Source of the DNA: Anaeroplasma bactoclasticum
GTDB lineage: Bacteria > Bacillota_I > Bacilli_A > ML615J-28 > CAG-313
Length of the DNA stretch: 57,196 nt
Direction of reading: 5' to 3'
Assembly: GCA_023667245.1 (NCBI GenBank)
Contig: JAMPAL010000007.1
Location: 1-57,196 of the forward strand
Part shown: in pieces, positions 25,792 to 34,984 of the stretch
Layout of the letters: each line of letters begins with the position of its first letter
Numbering within the stretch: the stretch's first letter is position 1
Made by a program: the position numbers and the translations under genes
The notes under the pieces: model-generated
What the model was told of the DNA's origin: nothing
Database searches by the model: none
Seen by the model: only the letters and a program-made list of their open reading frames with translations

Positions 25792-26265
25792 CTAATGGTT
25801 TATTTTTTGTTTTTGCCTTTTATCTCTAAAAAATTGTTGTAATAATTGTGCTGACTCTTCTTTTAATACTCCAGTTGTTACTTCCACTTGATGATTAAAA
25901 GCACCTTGATAAAATACATCCATTACACTACCTAACACACCAGATTTAGGTTCAAAAGCGCCATAAACCACTCTTTTAATTCTAGATTGTAAAATAGCAC
26001 CTGCACACATCAAACAAGGTTCAAGCGTTACATAAAGAGTAGCATCTTCTAAAATCCAAGCATTTTGTTTTTTTGTTGCCTTTTGAATCGCTTTGATTTC
26101 CGCATGTCCCAATACATCATGGTGCCTTTGTCTCACATTATGCGCCTTAGCAATAATTTGATTGTCAACTACAATCACACATCCTACTGGTACTTCATCT
26201 TGTTCATACGATTTTTGTGCTTCACGAAGTGCCTGTTTCATAAAATAGATATCATCTTTTAACAT
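25792..26265 (-). CDS. tadA: tRNA adenosine(34) deaminase TadA
   Basis: A 157-residue deaminase that makes inosine at the wobble position of tRNA-Arg(ACG). The zinc/catalytic motifs HAEIKAIQKA and EPCLMCAGAIL are intact, as is VPVGCVIV. I start at ATG 26263-26265 ([13 protein letters not shown]) because TCAGGAA lies upstream and it overlaps the tdk stop by one base (TAATG); the ten extra residues of a longer reading would lie inside tdk. It ends about 10 nt before the SRP promoter. Confidence 0.93.
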   Translation of the reverse strand: MLKDDIYFMKQALREAQKSYEQDEVPVGCVIVVDNQIIAKAHNVRQRHHDVLGHAEIKAIQKATKKQNAWILEDATLYVTLEPCLMCAGAILQSRIKRVVYGAFEPKSGVLGSVMDVFYQGAFNHQVEVTTGVLKEESAQLLQQFFRDKRQKQKINH

Positions 26266-26849
26266 TATTTTTCCTGACATGGCACTTGATGACAATGCCT
26301 ACAACGTGATTCATATTTTTCACTAGCACTAACTAAAATAGTTGGATCATCATAACTCGCAGGTCGTCCATTGATTAAACGCTGTGTACGTGTTGCTGGA
26401 GCACCACAAACCATACAAATACCTTGTAATTTGGTAACATATTCCGCCCTTGACATCAGTTCTGGCATAATACCAAATGGCTCTCCTCTAAAATCTTGAT
26501 CTAACCCTGCTACAATCACTCTAACTCCTGAATTAGCCAAGCGCTCAATCATATCAATTAATCCCTTATCAAAAAATTGTGCTTCATCAAATGCCACTGC
26601 ATAAGGCAATTTTTCAATATGAGCCAGTACCTCTTTAGAACTCGCAATGGGAATAGAATCCACACGATGATTAGAATGAGACACTACTTGCTTTTTATCA
26701 TATCGATCATCAATGATGGGTTTAAATACCATTACTTCTTTCTTTGCATATTTGATTCGATTGATCCGTCGAATCAATTCTTCTGTTTTCCCCGCAAACA
26801 TACATCCACAGATAACTTCTAGCCATCCATCTTTACTTTTTAAATCCAT
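26265..26849 (-). CDS. tdk: Thymidine kinase (type II)
   Basis: A 194-residue kinase that phosphorylates thymidine to dTMP in the salvage pathway. The Walker A motif [14 protein letters not shown], the DEAQFF motif (FDEAQFFD) and the zinc-binding lasso [13 protein letters not shown] with CRHCHQ near the C-terminus are all present. The length is normal for the family. It is the first gene of tdk-tadA, with a promoter at 26887-26915. Confidence 0.96.
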   Translation of the reverse strand: MDLKSKDGWLEVICGCMFAGKTEELIRRINRIKYAKKEVMVFKPIIDDRYDKKQVVSHSNHRVDSIPIASSKEVLAHIEKLPYAVAFDEAQFFDKGLIDMIERLANSGVRVIVAGLDQDFRGEPFGIMPELMSRAEYVTKLQGICMVCGAPATRTQRLINGRPASYDDPTILVSASEKYESRCRHCHQVPCQEK

Positions 26850-26886
26850 ATTTGCTCCTATATTTATCTTCTATTTTACTTGTCGT

Positions 26887-26915
26887 ATTATAACAAAAAA
26901 AGAAAAAAAAGTCAT
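26887..26915 (-). promoter_or_regulatory. Promoter of tdk-tadA
   Basis: Minus strand ATGACT at 26910-26915, 17-nt spacer, TATAAT at 26887-26892. Confidence 0.65.
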
Positions 26916-27030
26916 TTAATTGGCTAACAAAAATATCGTTACCACTTAGTATTTATTCTCCTTTTTCCATTATTTGAATATTTTTTCATCATTCTATATA
27001 TTACTATTTCAATCCATATTATTGATTGTT

Positions 27031-27059
27031 TTGCTTTTTTCAAAAAACTATGATAAAAT
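27031..27059 (+). promoter_or_regulatory. Promoter of the 27080 gene
   Basis: TTGCTT at 27031-27036, 17-nt spacer, TAAAAT at 27054-27059, then AGGAGG before the ATG. Confidence 0.65.
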
Positions 27060-27079
27060 AAAAATAGGAGGTATCATAT

Positions 27080-27559
27080 ATGATAAAACAATTGATGGAA
27101 CGTTTTATACAGGGTAGTCTTTCTATACCTGAATATATAAAAGCGATTGTCCCCCTCAAAAAGCAAGATATACAAGATATATATTCCTATAATGATACGA
27201 CTCATATGGATGAAATGATGCACGCATTTATTTTACTTTGGACTTTAAAATACAACTATATTGATCTAACCTATCCACAAGAACACATCTATTTATCCTA
27301 TTTATCTAGTTTATTAGAAGATGAATCTATTATACATATATCCTTTTTGGACATTCAGTCTTATTCAGCCACAATTCAAGTATTTACCACAAAAGGGCAT
27401 ATCTATTTCTTTATCAATCATAGTGTGAAAGAAACCATCTTGGATGTACCAAAAGAGATCCAGTTTCAAACTTTATATTGCTTAAATTGTAATGATGATA
27501 TAGATTTGAATACTCATTTAGATATTCCTGAATTTAGCTTTTATGCATTAAAAAAATAA
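27080..27559 (+). CDS. Orphan protein of unknown function, 159 residues
   Basis: A soluble 159-residue protein without signal or TM segment. It has its own promoter, AGGAGG ribosome binding site and terminator, so it is a real single-gene unit. The N-terminal half is helical. The C-terminal half is predicted beta, with IQVFTTKGHIYFFINHS and an end PEFSFYALKK that faintly resembles the small beta domain closing many GH13 alpha-glucosidases. No catalytic domain is present, so it could be a detached accessory domain or something unrelated. I would not assign a function. Confidence 0.7.
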   Translation: MIKQLMERFIQGSLSIPEYIKAIVPLKKQDIQDIYSYNDTTHMDEMMHAFILLWTLKYNYIDLTYPQEHIYLSYLSSLLEDESIIHISFLDIQSYSATIQVFTTKGHIYFFINHSVKETILDVPKEIQFQTLYCLNCNDDIDLNTHLDIPEFSFYALKK

Positions 27560-27587
27560 CTTCTGTAATAGAAGTTATTTTTTTTCT
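27551..27587. terminator. Bidirectional terminator between convergent genes
   Basis: Perfect 10-bp stem AATAACTTCT/AGAAGTTATT with A-run before and T-run after. It serves the 27080-27559 gene rightward and the 27590-28276 gene leftward. Confidence 0.9.
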
Positions 27588-27589
27588 TA

Positions 27590-28276
27590 TTATTGTATCC
27601 TCTTTTGAATATCAATTGTTTTGACTTGCTTATACTTTTCTTTTTGATGATGCCTGATATTTTCTTTATATAATATCTTTGTTTGCTCAAGGTTGGTCAG
27701 CAAACAACTATTTTTATTTTCTTGATAAAGTAAAACACCTTGTGCTAACAATTGAATTTGCGTTAACATCATATGATATAAATAACTTGTATCATGATAT
27801 TGCATATGCAATGTATTATACGCATGAATCCGATCAATTTGAAAACTATAGTAATACGCATAACAAACTCTTGTATCTACGATTTGAATTGTCGCTTTTT
27901 TTGGTTGAAAAGTACAAATTAATTGTGGATGTCCCAATTTAATTTCATCATTTTCAATCTTTATATCTATATGACCAATACATTCTTCTAATGGTAATAT
28001 CAAATTTTTTTCAAACATTTTCCCTTCAAAGTCTTTTTTTATCCTTTGATAATAATTGCCTTTTCTCTTCTTTTTGGCTTGAATTAATTGTTGTTGATAC
28101 ACCTTGGTTATCAAATAAAAAGCAAGAGGGACTAAAACAACGAGAAAAATAAAGAGCAAGGAAAGTCCATGATGAAATTCAAAATTAGTCGTTATTTTAA
28201 ATAATACTAAAATAATAATCCACCACAAGAGAATAATGATATTGCGATACATCGCAAGGAATGTTTTAAATTTCAT
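27590..28276 (-). CDS. Two-TM membrane protein of unknown function
   Basis: A 228-residue protein with two N-terminal TM helices (IIILLWWIIILVLFKI and LLFIFLVVLVPLAFYLI) and a cytoplasmic C-terminal domain of about 165 residues. That domain is lysine-rich at first (KKKRKGNYYQRIKKDF) and ends in a basic helix. I recognise no domain; the two-TM hairpin plus soluble domain recalls DUF3137-like proteins, but only loosely. I chose the ATG at 28274-28276, within the last codons of psuG (11-nt overlap, AAGG upstream); the longer reading begins with TTG. It is the last gene of the amidase-psuG operon. Confidence 0.7.
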   Translation of the reverse strand: MKFKTFLAMYRNIIILLWWIIILVLFKITTNFEFHHGLSLLFIFLVVLVPLAFYLITKVYQQQLIQAKKKRKGNYYQRIKKDFEGKMFEKNLILPLEECIGHIDIKIENDEIKLGHPQLICTFQPKKATIQIVDTRVCYAYYYSFQIDRIHAYNTLHMQYHDTSYLYHMMLTQIQLLAQGVLLYQENKNSCLLTNLEQTKILYKENIRHHQKEKYKQVKTIDIQKRIQ

Positions 28277-29198
28277 GATGATATGCCTTAGCAATTTGAG
28301 CTGCTAACTCACAATTGTGATACACCAATTGAATATTTGAAGATAGACTTTCTCCCTTTGTTAAATCTTTAATAGTCGCCAATAAATATGGTGTAATTTC
28401 TTTTCCTTGAATTCCTCGTTGACGCATCATTTCTAAAGCTTGATCAATGGCTTGTTGCATTAGCGTTTCATCTAATGAATATGCTTCTGGTATAGGATTG
28501 GTGACCAAAACACCCCCATGTAAACCTAGATCCCATTTGGTTTGCAACATATGAGCAATTTCTTCTGGTGTATCCATTTGATAATCTACTTGATAAGGGC
28601 TTGTTCTAGTATAAAAAGCTGGCAATATTGATGTCTGATATCCAATAACAGGAACTCCCTTCGTTTCTAAATACTCTAAAGTTTTTGGTAAATCTAAAAT
28701 CGCTTTTGCGCCTGCACATACAACCAATACATCCGTTTTAGCAAATTCATCCAAATCAGCAGATATATCCATTGTGACTTCCGCTCCACGATGTACACCA
28801 CCAATACCTCCTGTTGCAAAAATAGCGATATGGGCAAGACTAGCAATATACATTGTAGCACTTACAGTTGTAGCACCATCTAATCCTTTAGAAACAATAA
28901 CAGGTATATCTCGTCTTGATGTTTTCACTACATCTTTTCCTTTTTTAGCAATATATTCAATTTGCGAAGCATTTAAACCTACACAAATTTTTCCTTCTAT
29001 AATGGCAATTGTTGCAGGTACTGCTCCATTTTCTCTAATAATAGATTCACACTGAAGTGCAGTCTCTACGTTTTTTGGATAAGGCATACCATGTGAAATA
29101 ATGGTTGATTCTAATGCAACAATAGGCAAATGATGATGTAAAGCATATTGTACTTCTGGACTAATTTGTAAGTAGTTTTCTAATGCATTATGCTTCAC
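28266..29198 (-). CDS. psuG: Pseudouridine-5'-phosphate glycosidase PsuG
   Basis: A 310-residue enzyme that reversibly splits the C-C bond of pseudouridine-5'-phosphate to uracil and ribose-5-P. Family blocks ALESTIISHGMPYPKNVETA, VPATIAIIEGKICVGL, GGIGGVHRGAEVTMDISADL and GVPVIGYQT are present, including the conserved Glu, Lys and Asn (VTNPIP) of the active site. The start is GTG at 29196-29198, with GGAGGTAGCAA directly upstream; it overlaps the amidase gene by 11 nt. The usual partner, the kinase PsuK, is not next to it. Confidence 0.94.
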   Translation of the reverse strand: MKHNALENYLQISPEVQYALHHHLPIVALESTIISHGMPYPKNVETALQCESIIRENGAVPATIAIIEGKICVGLNASQIEYIAKKGKDVVKTSRRDIPVIVSKGLDGATTVSATMYIASLAHIAIFATGGIGGVHRGAEVTMDISADLDEFAKTDVLVVCAGAKAILDLPKTLEYLETKGVPVIGYQTSILPAFYTRTSPYQVDYQMDTPEEIAHMLQTKWDLGLHGGVLVTNPIPEAYSLDETLMQQAIDQALEMMRQRGIQGKEITPYLLATIKDLTKGESLSSNIQLVYHNCELAAQIAKAYHHEI

Positions 29199-31290
29199 TT
29201 GCTACCTCCGGCAATAGATGAATAATAGATGCTGATTGATATGTTTTGCCATTTCTTTGTACTTTTACTTGAAATTGAATATCTACAGGCTGTTTTACTT
29301 CTTTATTATAGTAAAGCCCATTTGCACCCTTTATAAACAAATTATCCAATACGGATTGTGTAGAACTATATATATCGGTTGACAAATCATATGTTACACT
29401 AGACTGTCCAAAATATTTTTGAAGTAAATATTCCATACGAACCATTTCTAAAAATTCTTCATAACGAGCTGTTCGAATCAAGTAACTTGGACATTCTTTA
29501 CCTTTTGGATCCATATCATGGTGACGTTTTACATTATCCATATTAAGATTATATTTTAACATCAAACTTGCAACTAGTTTAGCGTTATTTGCTAATGTAC
29601 CTTCATAATTACCATCTTGATTTACACACATTTCAATACCAATACCATTGTTATTTCCTGTACCTCTTGTTGCAGTACCATCACTTGCATGCCAACAAAT
29701 AATATTATCTGCAAAGCTTTGATAAATACTATAAGCATCTACTTGATAATTCCAAGAAGCCTCACGTCCACCATCTTGGAAAGCATAACGATATTGCATA
29801 CTAGCTAAAAATGCTGCATTTTGTCCATTGATAGTCATTGCACTTTCATGAACAACTACCCATAAAACGTTATCTTCATTTGGCATTTGATAGCCTTCAT
29901 AAAATCTACTATTCAAAGTACTTTGTGGAACAGTTGGTTTATATACTGTACCTAGTGTACCAGAACCAAAAAATTTAGCAACAAAATCTGTTCTTTTCTC
30001 ATCAATTAAATATTCTTGATTAACATTGAGTGGTGTAGTTTGGAATAAATTTAATACACCATATGAATTGATTCTTTCTTGATAATCTAAATAAAGCTCA
30101 TCATTGTATTCTTTATGTAAATGATTAATCGAACCTTTTAATTCTATTTTGCTATAAGCATCTAATAAGGCTTGTAAATATGTATCCTCATCAATCATTC
30201 CACCAACCTGTTTTAAATCAAATTCCATTGTGCTACTACTGCCTTCATATTTAATCACACATTTTAAACGTACATCTGTTTTTTCCATTGGTGTCAATAC
30301 AACTTGATCTAAAACAATAAATTCAGGAACATTTGCACTCCATGCTAAATCAGTTTCATATGTATCACAATAAAGTGGTAATGTGCTTTCTTTTCCTTCT
30401 GCAAATGCAGTTACCATTTGTTGAACCTCTGTTTTAGCAAGATCTACTCGTTTTAAGCCACTCCAAGCAGATACGATTACTTCAGTAGGGTATATAATGG
30501 CTATTCCATCTTTAATGACATATATATTTAAAATAACAGTTTGATCTCGTTTACCTTGGGTAATTTCGCCCTTTGATGTCATAATATTTGAATCTAAACT
30601 CTCATATAAAACAGAACATCCATTGTATTCTCTTGTAATTAATGTTACATTTTTATTTAATGCTTTTGCAACTTTTGTTTGATAATAATTATATGCATAA
30701 TCGTAAGTACCTTTAGATAAAGTAGATGTTTTTATCGTAATTTGATAATTTCTTTTGTAAGTTGTTCCGTCAATTGTTATTTCGGCAACTAGGATTACCT
30801 CTTTATCCGCATCTTGATATACAAGTGTACCATCATCTAATAATACATCGTGGTCAAGTGATGTCCACTTGATATCATAGGTCTCAAATTGTTTTGGCAA
30901 AACAAGCGCTGAGGAAGTCTCTTGAGGAAGTAATGATTCCAATTGTTGATCAATTAAATCTTTTGAAAAAACTTTTTGGCAAACCGAACAGTAACTTCCC
31001 TTATCATAAGTAGCATCCACTATCGTATGTCCTAATGCTTCCCCTTCTGTGCTATGACATCTATCACAAGTTTTTGGATTTTCACAATCTGCATCTTTCC
31101 AGTTGTGTCCAAGAGGAGAACCTTCCGTTGTTTGACATACATTACATGTTTTTGCATTAGTGCAAGTGGCCTCTACCCATGTATGGCCATTTTGTTCACA
31201 TTCACTTTTTGGCTTATTCTTTTTGCACCCTATTAAAGAGAGTACGCAAAGTAACATAATCATACATAAACCATATCCTTTTTTATTCAT
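29188..31290 (-). CDS. Lipoprotein N-acetylmuramoyl-L-alanine amidase (Amidase_2) with Cys/His repeats
   Basis: A 700-residue lipoprotein (lipobox LSLIGC, Cys22). Residues 29-110 hold three Cys/His-rich units of the type CEQNGHTWVEATCTNAKTC with CQTTEG and LGH. Beta-rich Ig-like modules follow, and residues about 475-630 form an Amidase_2/PGRP domain with VVVHESAM (His481), CWHAS, IGIEMCV, KRHHDMDPKGKECP (His590/591, Cys600). It should cleave the bond between MurNAc and the stem peptide and act in wall turnover. The Cys/His repeat region is shared with the CHAP lipoprotein at 36110. A promoter lies at 31318-31345. Confidence 0.88.
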   Translation of the reverse strand: MNKKGYGLCMIMLLCVLSLIGCKKNKPKSECEQNGHTWVEATCTNAKTCNVCQTTEGSPLGHNWKDADCENPKTCDRCHSTEGEALGHTIVDATYDKGSYCSVCQKVFSKDLIDQQLESLLPQETSSALVLPKQFETYDIKWTSLDHDVLLDDGTLVYQDADKEVILVAEITIDGTTYKRNYQITIKTSTLSKGTYDYAYNYYQTKVAKALNKNVTLITREYNGCSVLYESLDSNIMTSKGEITQGKRDQTVILNIYVIKDGIAIIYPTEVIVSAWSGLKRVDLAKTEVQQMVTAFAEGKESTLPLYCDTYETDLAWSANVPEFIVLDQVVLTPMEKTDVRLKCVIKYEGSSSTMEFDLKQVGGMIDEDTYLQALLDAYSKIELKGSINHLHKEYNDELYLDYQERINSYGVLNLFQTTPLNVNQEYLIDEKRTDFVAKFFGSGTLGTVYKPTVPQSTLNSRFYEGYQMPNEDNVLWVVVHESAMTINGQNAAFLASMQYRYAFQDGGREASWNYQVDAYSIYQSFADNIICWHASDGTATRGTGNNNGIGIEMCVNQDGNYEGTLANNAKLVASLMLKYNLNMDNVKRHHDMDPKGKECPSYLIRTARYEEFLEMVRMEYLLQKYFGQSSVTYDLSTDIYSSTQSVLDNLFIKGANGLYYNKEVKQPVDIQFQVKVQRNGKTYQSASIIHLLPEVASEA

Positions 31291-31317
31291 TTTATATTAC
31301 CTCTTTTCTACCCTCAT

Positions 31318-31345
31318 ATTATAACATATTTTTTTGAAAAAGCAA
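31318..31345 (-). promoter_or_regulatory. Promoter of the amidase-psuG operon
   Basis: Minus strand TTGCTT at 31340-31345, 16-nt spacer, TATAAT at 31318-31323. Confidence 0.65.
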
Positions 31346-31400
31346 ATACCTAAACTACTAAATTTGACTTTTCTTATCTAAATAATAAATCTTTTTTATG

Positions 31401-31427
31401 AAAAAAACTTTCCTAATAAGGAAAGTT
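31401..31427 (-). terminator. Terminator of the beta-helix lipoprotein gene
   Basis: Leftward stem AACTTTCC ttatta GGAAAGTT followed by T-run, 15 nt after the stop. Confidence 0.85.
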
Positions 31428-31441
31428 TCGCTAAATCATTT

Positions 31442-33304
31442 TTAATATCTTGGACCTCCCAATCCCCCTTCTGGACGATTAGGACCAACAGCTTTTCCGA
31501 TTTGATTTAAAATATTTGTCAATGTTACCGACTGATTATTTGTACCCACTGTAATAGTATACGTGTGTTGCAAGATAAAGTCTGGTAAACTTACAATTAA
31601 AGATTGGAATTGTTTTTTGGATATTGTTTCAAATAAAATATCACTAGACTCATTTTGAATTTGTACTTTAGTATTGGCTGGCACTATATTCGATAAATTA
31701 TATGATACAAAACACTGTTTCGAATTTTTAGATGGTGTTTCAACCATTCCAGATGACCCCATAGCAATTACAATTCCCCCATTGATTAAAATTCCCCTAT
31801 CTGCATCGATAGCCGCGTCTCCGTTAGATACTGGTCCATGCACAATTGTAATACCCCCTGCAAATTCAATTGTACCATTACTATCTATTCCATCTCCTGA
31901 AGCATCAATTTGAATGTTTCCTCCACCAATATATATATTGAAATCATATTGTGATAAATCTTTATTTGCAGCATTAAGCGCATCATCCCTACTAATAATA
32001 TCAATTCGACCACCATAAATTTCCACTTTTGCGCCTTCAATGCCTTCATAACATTTAGAAATGGTTATATCTCCAGATACTATTTTGGAAATATATTCTG
32101 CATGAATACCATCATCTCCACTTTCAATCTCAAATGTACCACTTTGAATAATCAAATTCCCTTTTGAAGAAATAGCATCACTATTGCTATTGATAATATA
32201 CTTCCCACCATCAATGACAAGCATATAGTTATGCTCACATTGAGAAGCTAAATCTATTTTAGTAGTATCAGTTACATATTCAATCCCATCTACTTTTATG
32301 GCTTTTCCATCAGCATGATCCGATGAATATTCTGTAATTATATCTGGTGCACCTGTATTGGTCGTAATATCAATAACCCTATCATCATCATTTTCTATAT
32401 ATAAAAATGAATTGGCGGAAATACCATCATCTCCAGATACTATTTTCATTTCTGTATTTCGAATATAGATATATCCTTGATAAGGGTCTTTTGTATATAT
32501 ATCCTTTTCTTCTTCAGTTTCTGCCTCAATTCCTGTTTTTATACCATCTCCTAAAGCATTAATTTCTAAAGTGGCATCTGTCAAATTGATTCTCTCATCT
32601 GCTTTTATCCCATTGTTAGGTACGTTGATGTGAAAGGTTGTACCAAAGATATCTAATTCTTTTTTTACCTTTAAACCAGTTGTATCTTCACCTTTTGCAT
32701 CTAAAATCAATTTACCTTTTCCATTGATAACTAAACTTGATTTTTTAGCTTGAATAACGGCTGAGTCTCCATCTATTTTTGTATCTGAAGAACTATCGGA
32801 TAAATAATTTAATGTATTTTCTTGAATAGTCAATATTCTCATTCCATCATTTTTTGCAAATACAAGTGGTGCTTGTGCTTGATTATCTTTAGTTTCAATT
32901 GTTACATTATTTAAAATGATTCTGACATAACTGGGTTTACCAGAAATAGAAACTGCACCGCAGAATGTAGAAGTCAGCATATATACTCCATCTTTAGTAA
33001 TGGTTAATACATCTTCTTGATAGGTATAATAATCTGTATTCTCATTTTCTACTAGTTTGGATAAATCTATTTGTACTGCGTCAATTGTAGATGTGTCTAA
33101 TAACTCCTCGCTTGGATGCAATACCTTTTCTAAATTAGCCAAACTATCTTTTTGAATAGTCGATAAATCTGATTTTTCACCTGTTTGACCACCTCCTAAA
33201 TGATCGAAATCAGGATTTTCTTGATTTATTTTACATCCCGCTAAGCCTATCCCCATAAACGCTATCCATACTATATAAACTATTTTTCTAAACTTTTTTT
33301 TCAT
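31442..33304 (-). CDS. Carbohydrate-binding beta-helix lipoprotein (Cthe_2159/DUF4353-like)
   Basis: A 620-residue lipoprotein (lipobox IGLAGC, Cys24). Most of the protein is a repetitive parallel beta-helix with turns such as GDDGISANS, GDGIKTG, SDAISSKGNL, GDDGIHAEY and GDGIDSNG. The Asp-Gly-Ile ladder and overall length match the Cthe_2159 family, which binds acidic polysaccharides and calcium through a pectate-lyase-like fold. No lyase residues can be identified by eye. It is flanked by its own terminator and an upstream inverted repeat overlapping the -10, so it is probably monocistronic. Confidence 0.83.
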   Translation of the reverse strand: MKKKFRKIVYIVWIAFMGIGLAGCKINQENPDFDHLGGGQTGEKSDLSTIQKDSLANLEKVLHPSEELLDTSTIDAVQIDLSKLVENENTDYYTYQEDVLTITKDGVYMLTSTFCGAVSISGKPSYVRIILNNVTIETKDNQAQAPLVFAKNDGMRILTIQENTLNYLSDSSSDTKIDGDSAVIQAKKSSLVINGKGKLILDAKGEDTTGLKVKKELDIFGTTFHINVPNNGIKADERINLTDATLEINALGDGIKTGIEAETEEEKDIYTKDPYQGYIYIRNTEMKIVSGDDGISANSFLYIENDDDRVIDITTNTGAPDIITEYSSDHADGKAIKVDGIEYVTDTTKIDLASQCEHNYMLVIDGGKYIINSNSDAISSKGNLIIQSGTFEIESGDDGIHAEYISKIVSGDITISKCYEGIEGAKVEIYGGRIDIISRDDALNAANKDLSQYDFNIYIGGGNIQIDASGDGIDSNGTIEFAGGITIVHGPVSNGDAAIDADRGILINGGIVIAMGSSGMVETPSKNSKQCFVSYNLSNIVPANTKVQIQNESSDILFETISKKQFQSLIVSLPDFILQHTYTITVGTNNQSVTLTNILNQIGKAVGPNRPEGGLGGPRY

Positions 33305-33328
33305 TTTATTTTCTCCCTATATTCTTGT

Positions 33329-33358
33329 AAATTCATTATACTTTACGATAATGAATTT
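33329..33358. promoter_or_regulatory. Inverted repeat overlapping the promoter of the beta-helix lipoprotein gene
   Basis: Perfect 11-bp arms AAATTCATTAT and ATAATGAATTT around an 8-nt loop. The minus-strand TATAAT at 33335-33340 lies in one arm. No T-run follows, so it fits an operator better than a terminator. Confidence 0.45.
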
Positions 33359-33380
33359 TAATTAATCTAAACCTAAATTT

Positions 33381-34022
33381 TTACTGAATAAACTTGAGAA
33401 TATCAGAGAATGTTTTAGCAATCATTTCTACACCTTGTGCTTTCAAAAACGCTTCTCCTCTAAACCCCCAAGCAGCCCCAATACAGGGTAATTGTGCATT
33501 TTGGGCAGTTAAAACATCTATATCACTATCTCCTACATATACTGTAGTAGCAGGATCTACTTGAAGCTGTTTTATTGCTAAATCTACCATATCTCTACTT
33601 GGTTTTTTAGCATATCCTGGCTGTTCACCAATCATTACATCCATATACTTCCCAAATAAAGGTGTACATATTTCAGTTACCCCTTGTTGATATTTATTTG
33701 AAACAATGGCCATCCGAATACCTTTTGCTTTTAAAAGTTCTAGTGTTTCAAATACGCCTTGATATGGAGCAGTTTTATTTGTTTTATTTTTTTCATAGTG
33801 GGTTAAAAAGGTTTGATACACCACATCAAAATTGTCTGCACATTGAGGAAGGGCTCTTTCAATCATAACTCGAATACCACTGCCTACAAAAAATTTGACC
33901 TCCTCATAAGTATGTGTAGCATATCCTTCCTTTGCTAATGCATAGTTTAAACTATCAGCCAAATCGTCTAATGTATTCAGTAAAGTACCATCTAAGTCAA
34001 AAATAATTGTTGTATATTTCAT
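33381..34022 (-). CDS. HAD-family phosphatase (Gph/PpaX-like)
   Basis: A 213-residue HAD phosphatase. Motif I is IIFDLDGTLLNT with both Asp residues, motif II is AIVSNK, motif III the Lys in AKKPS, and motif IV is YVGDSDIDVL. The cap is the helical type seen in phosphoglycolate phosphatase and pyrophosphatase PpaX. The actual substrate cannot be told from sequence. It starts 8 nt after the nuclease gene upstream and forms a two-gene operon with it. Confidence 0.9.
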   Translation of the reverse strand: MKYTTIIFDLDGTLLNTLDDLADSLNYALAKEGYATHTYEEVKFFVGSGIRVMIERALPQCADNFDVVYQTFLTHYEKNKTNKTAPYQGVFETLELLKAKGIRMAIVSNKYQQGVTEICTPLFGKYMDVMIGEQPGYAKKPSRDMVDLAIKQLQVDPATTVYVGDSDIDVLTAQNAQLPCIGAAWGFRGEAFLKAQGVEMIAKTFSDILKFIQ

Positions 34023-34030
34023 TTGTCCAC

Positions 34031-34825
34031 CTATTTGAACTTTCTTCTATCATAATCATATTCTGGATCTATTTCACCAAAAAAACGTCTTCCAGTTTTC
34101 ATTGTAGCAATACTTGCTTCCATAAAAATATCCTTATATTTGGATTTACTTAACGTAGAATTGCTATATCCTTGTTCAATGATTTCCAAATTCAAAAGTA
34201 CACCATCTACCCAAACAAATCCCAAATATCTACCATATGTTTCTGTTCTAGCTCCTTCTGCTTCCAAAACAATTGTTTTCGCTTCATTTAATCTTGCTTT
34301 GGTATAACGTGATGCTGCAAGACCCCAAGGATCTTCTCCTGCATATACTTCTGGTGTATCTATACCAAGGAAACGAAGTCTAAATGTTTGCCCTGTAATG
34401 ATATCTTCAAATGTCGCTGTATCACCATCTGTACCATACACCAGCCTAACTTGGCCTACTCCATCTTGAATGAAGCTCTTTCCTTCCCATTCAAAATCCA
34501 TCTCTAATGTGCTAGATAAGGTAGAAGTTAGCGGAAGCACAGTGGTATAAATTGATAGATGTTTGTCTTTGGGATACGAATCTCCAGCGAAATAACCATT
34601 TCCATATCGGACAAATTGATTTAATTCATCATCACTTTTAATGATTTGTTTCTCAAAATAAAAAGAATATGTAATATCATAATCTGCTAATTTTTCTATA
34701 ATTTGTTCTCTGGTCATTCCTGTTAGATCAGGTAATATCAATTTTGTAGAATCTACAATACCTGTTGTACACCCTACAAGTAATAAAACTAAACATATAT
34801 ACCCTGTTATCCACAACTTTCTCAT
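34031..34825 (-). CDS. Lipoprotein thermonuclease (SNase) with PASTA-like domain
   Basis: A 264-residue lipoprotein (lipobox LLLVGC). Residues about 30-90 contain a PASTA-like module (LPDLTGMTREQIIEKLADYD). Residues about 115-260 are a staphylococcal-nuclease domain with TDGDTATF, RLRFLGIDTPE (Arg/Asp/Glu of the active site) and ARTETYGRYLGFVWVDG (second catalytic Arg). It would degrade extracellular DNA or RNA while held at the membrane. The ATG at 34823-34825 has GGAG upstream; a longer reading would begin upstream of the predicted transcription start, so I rejected it. Confidence 0.9.
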   Translation of the reverse strand: MRKLWITGYICLVLLLVGCTTGIVDSTKLILPDLTGMTREQIIEKLADYDITYSFYFEKQIIKSDDELNQFVRYGNGYFAGDSYPKDKHLSIYTTVLPLTSTLSSTLEMDFEWEGKSFIQDGVGQVRLVYGTDGDTATFEDIITGQTFRLRFLGIDTPEVYAGEDPWGLAASRYTKARLNEAKTIVLEAEGARTETYGRYLGFVWVDGVLLNLEIIEQGYSNSTLSKSKYKDIFMEASIATMKTGRRFFGEIDPEYDYDRRKFK

Positions 34826-34850
34826 TATAATTTCTCCTTTTTTTAGTTGT

Positions 34851-34879
34851 ATTATATCATACTTTTTCCTTTTTTTCAA
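34851..34879 (-). promoter_or_regulatory. Promoter of the nuclease-HAD operon
   Basis: Minus strand TTGAAA at 34874-34879, 17-nt spacer, TATAAT at 34851-34856. It places the nuclease start at 34825. Confidence 0.8.
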
Positions 34880-34920
34880 TCATTTCTTCTTCTTTCAAAT
34901 TGTCTATTTATATATAAGTA

Positions 34921-34949
34921 TTGTTTTTTTTCGATTTATTTGTTATAAT
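34921..34949 (+). promoter_or_regulatory. Promoter of the GNAT-CHAP operon
   Basis: TTGTTT at 34921-34926, 17-nt spacer, TATAAT at 34944-34949. It is divergent from the nuclease promoter. Confidence 0.8.
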
Positions 34950-34984
34950 AAATTGTAATTTTTAAAAAAAGAGGATACAAAATT

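Noticed and set aside
27555-27579. Inverted repeat as an insertion-sequence end
   Set aside because: It is a bidirectional intrinsic terminator between convergent genes; no transposase is near.
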